From: Halalkalibacter alkaliphilus
GTDB taxonomy: Bacteria > Bacillota > Bacilli > Bacillales > Bacillaceae_D
Length of the DNA: 64,000 nucleotides
Assembly (NCBI RefSeq): GCF_023555415.1
Contig: NZ_JAKRYL010000014.1
Span: 62,001 to 126,000, forward strand
Reading direction: 5' to 3'
Positions within the stretch are counted from its first letter, which is position 1. Every line of letters starts with the position of its first letter. Position numbers and translations under genes: made by a program. Shown here in pieces: positions 60,634 to 64,000 of this stretch. Under the pieces are notes generated by a model. That model saw only the letters and a program-made list of their open reading frames with translations. It did not search any database and was not told where the DNA came from.

Positions 60634-62112
60634 TTAATCAAGCTTTCTTTTCGGATTTTGGTTTGGGGATTCCATCCATTTTTGTGGTTTCCGCATGAAA
60701 ACATCTAGAAGTTGCTTCGGCTTAAGTGGAGCTAATGGACTTAAATATGGTTGCCCTAATGATCGTAAATTTGTTAAATGTAAAAAGATGATCAGCAAAA
60801 AAATCATAATGCCAAACCCACCTAAAGTTGCAGCGAAGATCATCATTGGCAGCTGGAGAATTCGAATGGCAATCGCAATGTCATATTGTGGAATTGCAAA
60901 AGAAGCAATACCGGTTAGTGCTACTACAATAACCATCAACGGAGAGGTAATATGGGCTGATATGGCAGCATCACCAATAATCAACGCTCCAACGATGCTA
61001 ATCGCTGATCCAATTGGCTGTGGCAAGCGAATACCAGCTTCTCGAAGCAGCTCGAAAAAAAACACCATGATAACGGCTTCCAAAAAGGCAGGTAATGGCA
61101 GGCCTTCACGAGTATCAATAATTGACATTAAGAGATTGGTTGGAATTAATTCACTATGAAACGTAGTCAAGGCAATATATACGCTAGGTAATGTAAACGC
61201 AATATAAAAAGATATGATTCTTATCAAACGTACGAGAGATGAAAATATCGAACGTTGATAATAATCTTCACTTGCTTGAAAGAACTCAGTAAAAAGGCCC
61301 GGACAAATTAAGATCGATCCCGTTCCTTGAACGAGAACGACAATTTTCCCTTGTAATATGGCTGCAATAGCAACATCTGGACGTTCTGTATAACGATATT
61401 GGGGAAAAGGAGAAGCTTTAGAGTCTTCGATCAGCTGTTCAATGTACCCCGTTTCTAAAATTTCTGATTCCTTGACATAATTTATTCTTCTTTTGAACTC
61501 ACTTAGTGTTTCTTGATCTACTTTTCCTTCAAGATAGCCAAATGCAATCTCGGTTTGCGTTTCTCCTCCAGTTTTCAATTTTTCAATTTTAAAGCGAGGA
61601 TTTTGTAAGCGGATGCGTAATAACCCAATATTTATATCTAACTGTTCAATTGTACTTTCGCGAGGTCCTTTAACGACCGATTCAGTCGCTGGTTCAGTTA
61701 CTTGTCGTTTATTAACACTTAAATCATTATAGGCTAAAGCTTTTTCCCATTGGTCAAAAAAGATTACAATGTGTCCGCTCATAATTTTTGTTACAGCATT
61801 ATCAAAATTTTCAACTAGCAGCGCATTTTGGTCAGAAACACCGTGATGTTCAAAGAAAGTTATGACATCTTCAACAGTAATGTCAGTTACTGGACCTACC
61901 TCGTGTGTAACTAAGTCTTGCATGGACGCTTTCATGTAATTTGTTTGTTTATTTTGAACAAGAGATTCAAGATAAACAGAGAAAGCGCGATATTTAAGCT
62001 CTGGACCATACTGCCATGAATAGATACGTAAATCATGACAATTGGAAAGAGTTGCTTCGATTTTTTTTTGGTTATCCGATAAACTTTGAGAAATTTCAAT
62101 AGGCTTCTTCAT
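60634..62112 (-). CDS. Germinant receptor A subunit (GerA family, second operon)
   Basis: 492 residues, about 30 shorter at the N terminus than the first-operon A subunit. YGPELKYRAFSVYLESLVQN, SVVKGPRESTIEQLDINIGL and DTREGLPLPAFLEAVIMVFF align with it closely. It opens the second A-C-D-B operon, transcribed toward the first. A near-perfect sigma-G promoter lies upstream at 62142-62171. Confidence 0.95.
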   Translation of the reverse strand: MKKPIEISQSLSDNQKKIEATLSNCHDLRIYSWQYGPELKYRAFSVYLESLVQNKQTNYMKASMQDLVTHEVGPVTDITVEDVITFFEHHGVSDQNALLVENFDNAVTKIMSGHIVIFFDQWEKALAYNDLSVNKRQVTEPATESVVKGPRESTIEQLDINIGLLRIRLQNPRFKIEKLKTGGETQTEIAFGYLEGKVDQETLSEFKRRINYVKESEILETGYIEQLIEDSKASPFPQYRYTERPDVAIAAILQGKIVVLVQGTGSILICPGLFTEFFQASEDYYQRSIFSSLVRLIRIISFYIAFTLPSVYIALTTFHSELIPTNLLMSIIDTREGLPLPAFLEAVIMVFFFELLREAGIRLPQPIGSAISIVGALIIGDAAISAHITSPLMVIVVALTGIASFAIPQYDIAIAIRILQLPMMIFAATLGGFGIMIFLLIIFLHLTNLRSLGQPYLSPLAPLKPKQLLDVFMRKPQKWMESPNQNPKRKLD

Positions 62113-62141
62113 AAATTACCCTCTAATCCAATATTTAGTAG

Positions 62142-62171
62142 TAGTATTTTTTAGAAAAAGGATTTTATTCA
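62142..62171 (-). promoter_or_regulatory. Sigma-G promoter of the second germinant-receptor operon
   Basis: On the minus strand TGAATA, 17 bp, AATACTA: the sigma-G consensus with one change in the -10. It ends 30 bp before the A-subunit start, as expected for forespore expression of germinant receptors. Confidence 0.65.
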
Positions 62172-62208
62172 TATGAGATGTTTTGAACCGTAGACGGACA
62201 AACAAAAA

Positions 62209-62247
62209 GGGGGTGCTCAAGGTCTGTTTTGACCTTTGAGACACCCC
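62209..62247 (-). terminator. Terminator after the LysM-GMC gene
   Basis: On the minus strand GGGGTGTCTCAAAGGTC / GACCTTGAGCACCCCC with a T-run; it separates this gene from the receptor operon. Confidence 0.7.
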
Positions 62248-62317
62248 TTTGTCAGAAAAAAGGAAAAGACTTTTTCGTGAACGATTTATTCATTGTTTAC
62301 CCGTAAGTATTAGCCGG

Positions 62318-63994
62318 TTATTCCTCCTTTTTTCCTACAATATAATCAGCAGTACGCATGGCCACGGCTATTGTTGTTAAAGTTGGGTTCGCTCCTCCCA
62401 TAAATGGCTGGACGCTGTTGTCAGCAACAAACAAGCCAGACACGCCATGCACTTGACCGAATTCATTCGTAACCGATGTAGCTGGATCATTCCCCATCCG
62501 GCAAGTGCCCGCAGCATGATAATCAAATCCTGGTGGATGAAGACATGGGAGAGTGATGTTATCCAATTGTATACTATCCATGACTTGAATCATGTCATCT
62601 ACCATTTGTTGAATAATAACCAAGTCTTGTTCGCTATAAGAGAAATGAACATTCAGTTTTGGAACCCCGTATGAATCTAAGTCAGTTTGATTAAGAATAA
62701 CTCGATTCTCTGGTCTTGGCTCGACAGTACCGAATCCCCAAAGACCGATTTCTAGTTCTTCCATTAATGGCTTCGTTTGATAGGAATAAAATTCATAAGG
62801 AAACGGTCCTTGCACAGATAATTGATATGGTCGTATGTTCGTACTTGGAAGCTGAATGTTTGTAATACCTAACACTTCTTCAAATTCCTCTCGTGAGGCA
62901 AAACCACTAGCATGAGTAAAGGAATGACTGATCAAATATCTTCCAATCGCTTCTCCAGGTATACCAGAATGAAGCAAGAGACGAGGCGATTCAAACGTAC
63001 TCCCAGACACGATCACGTTTTTCCCATGTAGTGTATAACATTTTTTATCAGGGGTCATCACGTTAACTCCTGTTGCTTTGCCGTTTTCATGTAGAATCTT
63101 GACAACATTCGCATTGACGGCAAAATCAACTCCATTCCAGTTTAAGGCCCAAGCGATAAACTCAAGAGAACTAAATAAGACATTGGAACGGATTTTTCCA
63201 TAATAGCTAACGTTTAAATCAAACGCACGAGGTAAGGTTGTCGCATCATGGTAGCCACTATCTCTCAACCTTTGTAAAAACGTATGGTGAAGATTAGAGT
63301 CTTTTACGAACTCTGTAGTCACCTTCATTACTTCTTCAGCAATGTTGTAATATGTTACAAGGTCATCATAGGTAATCGGCCATTCTTTAAAATCGCTAGG
63401 ATGATAACGAGGGCTAACAGCTCCCCAAAGAAGTGTTTGACCTCCTAAGCCATATAGTTGTTTGGCTCCTGGGAATTCTGGCCATTGCTCTCCACTTCGA
63501 ATATTAAATGCCGGATTTTGTAGAAACTTTCTAGCGGCACTAGCTGTTGGTAAATTAGCGACATGTGTTGGGGTAAGTAACCCACCTTTTTCCAAAACAG
63601 CAATTCGTTTCCCTCGTTCGCGCCATTGTTCACACAATCTCCAAAGAGCGGCGCCTCCTCCTGCACCAGTTCCAACAATGATTGCATCATACTCGATCTT
63701 TTCCATTTCTTCTAAAGGGGTGAGAGGGAACCACTGATCTAAATAATCTACAACTGGGTCAGGAGGGCAATCTTCGTATGTTGGAACAATTTGCTCATCA
63801 TCATTTTCTATTTGACGGCTTTTTTTAAAAGTGACTGGTTTAGGGGAAGAGGGGATTTTGACCTTTCGACCAGTAATGTTCTCATCCGGATGAGCAATTT
63901 GTGGATTATGAACCCTTAGTTGGTTCAAGTCGACATTATGTTGATGAGCCAACTTTCGCAGTGTTGTCCCCTTGTTGGCGGTTAATATCTTCAA
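62318..63994 (-). CDS. GMC-family oxidoreductase with N-terminal LysM domain
   Basis: 558 residues. A single LysM unit opens the protein (ANKGTTLRKLAHQHNVDLNQ, then a proline/lysine linker to about residue 90). An FAD-dependent GMC domain follows: AIIVGTGAGGGAALWRLCEQ, LGGQTLLWGAVSPRYHPSDF, and the C-terminal AAGTCRMGNDP and NPTLTTIAVAMRTADYI. It would oxidise an alcohol or sugar. There is no signal peptide, so wall or spore-surface delivery would need another route. An in-frame TAA directly precedes the TTG start at 63994; its ribosome site lies at or beyond the window edge. Confidence 0.85.
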   Translation of the reverse strand: MKILTANKGTTLRKLAHQHNVDLNQLRVHNPQIAHPDENITGRKVKIPSSPKPVTFKKSRQIENDDEQIVPTYEDCPPDPVVDYLDQWFPLTPLEEMEKIEYDAIIVGTGAGGGAALWRLCEQWRERGKRIAVLEKGGLLTPTHVANLPTASAARKFLQNPAFNIRSGEQWPEFPGAKQLYGLGGQTLLWGAVSPRYHPSDFKEWPITYDDLVTYYNIAEEVMKVTTEFVKDSNLHHTFLQRLRDSGYHDATTLPRAFDLNVSYYGKIRSNVLFSSLEFIAWALNWNGVDFAVNANVVKILHENGKATGVNVMTPDKKCYTLHGKNVIVSGSTFESPRLLLHSGIPGEAIGRYLISHSFTHASGFASREEFEEVLGITNIQLPSTNIRPYQLSVQGPFPYEFYSYQTKPLMEELEIGLWGFGTVEPRPENRVILNQTDLDSYGVPKLNVHFSYSEQDLVIIQQMVDDMIQVMDSIQLDNITLPCLHPPGFDYHAAGTCRMGNDPATSVTNEFGQVHGVSGLFVADNSVQPFMGGANPTLTTIAVAMRTADYIVGKKEE

Positions 63995-64000
63995 TTATGC

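Noticed and set aside
63994-64000. Truncation of the LysM-GMC protein by the window edge
   Set aside because: An in-frame TAA directly precedes the TTG, so the reading frame begins inside the window; only the ribosome binding site may be outside.

Overview
The window is AT-rich DNA from a spore-forming Bacillaceae bacterium, probably a relative of Bacillus or Alkalihalobacillus. The evidence is gene content: two germinant-receptor operons, two tiny YjcZ-type sporulation peptides, Spo0M, an AprX-type intracellular subtilase, HxlR/HxlAB, a LysM-3D cell-wall protein, YppC- and YurR-like proteins, strong AGGAGG ribosome binding sites and frequent GTG/TTG starts. Several exported proteins are very acidic, as is common in alkaliphiles, but that does not prove it. 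No rRNA, tRNA, CRISPR array, phage or transposase gene was seen.

Layout. 1-2.1 kb: end of a hexuronate operon (tagaturonate reductase, KDPG aldolase) and a cyclophilin. 2.1-7 kb: redox and amidotransferase genes, a candidate orphan sRNA, and sporulation-type small or charged proteins. 7.2-11.3 kb: a LytS/LytT two-component pair followed by a CstA-family transporter with LytTR-type direct repeats and a cre match in its promoter. 11.5-14.3 kb: a TPR protein fused to a dynamin-like GTPase. 14.8-17.8 kb: a small acidic protein and adhE, with an FNR-type box and a Rex-type box. 18-33.5 kb: aprX, an amine oxidase, a degenerate HPr-like protein, HAD phosphatase, LysM-3D protein, DUF3231, Spo0M, an OFA transporter, a YurR-like oxidase, lipoproteins and UspA. 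33.7-44.3 kb: alpha/beta hydrolase, a 6S-like ncRNA candidate, HAD phosphatase, an SRPBCC-ArsR operon with two operators, aroD, a nucleotidyltransferase, a second OFA transporter, a MATE pump and a repeat-built helical protein. 44.4-53.3 kb: hxlR-hxlA-hxlB, a YusW-like protein, a DrrAB-type ABC exporter, a DUF2515 protein, a DHA2 drug transporter and a HAD hydrolase. 53.7-62.1 kb: two convergent germinant-receptor operons, both in A-C-D-B order. 62.3-64 kb: a LysM-GMC oxidoreductase.

Two dispersed repeat families lie between the genes. One is a short element (75-89 bp) with AGCAATG-type inverted ends, in four copies. The other is a set of long palindromes sharing a CTGAAAAAGGT / ACCTTTTTCAG core, some at gene ends and some between divergent genes.

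Several regulatory sites were read directly from the sequence: an FNR-type box exactly 41.5 bp upstream of a start site inferred from a well-placed -10, paired LytTR repeats 21 bp apart, two cre matches, ArsR-type palindromes, and sporulation sigma-factor promoters. Gene functions are inferred from recognised motifs and remembered family features; no database search was run.
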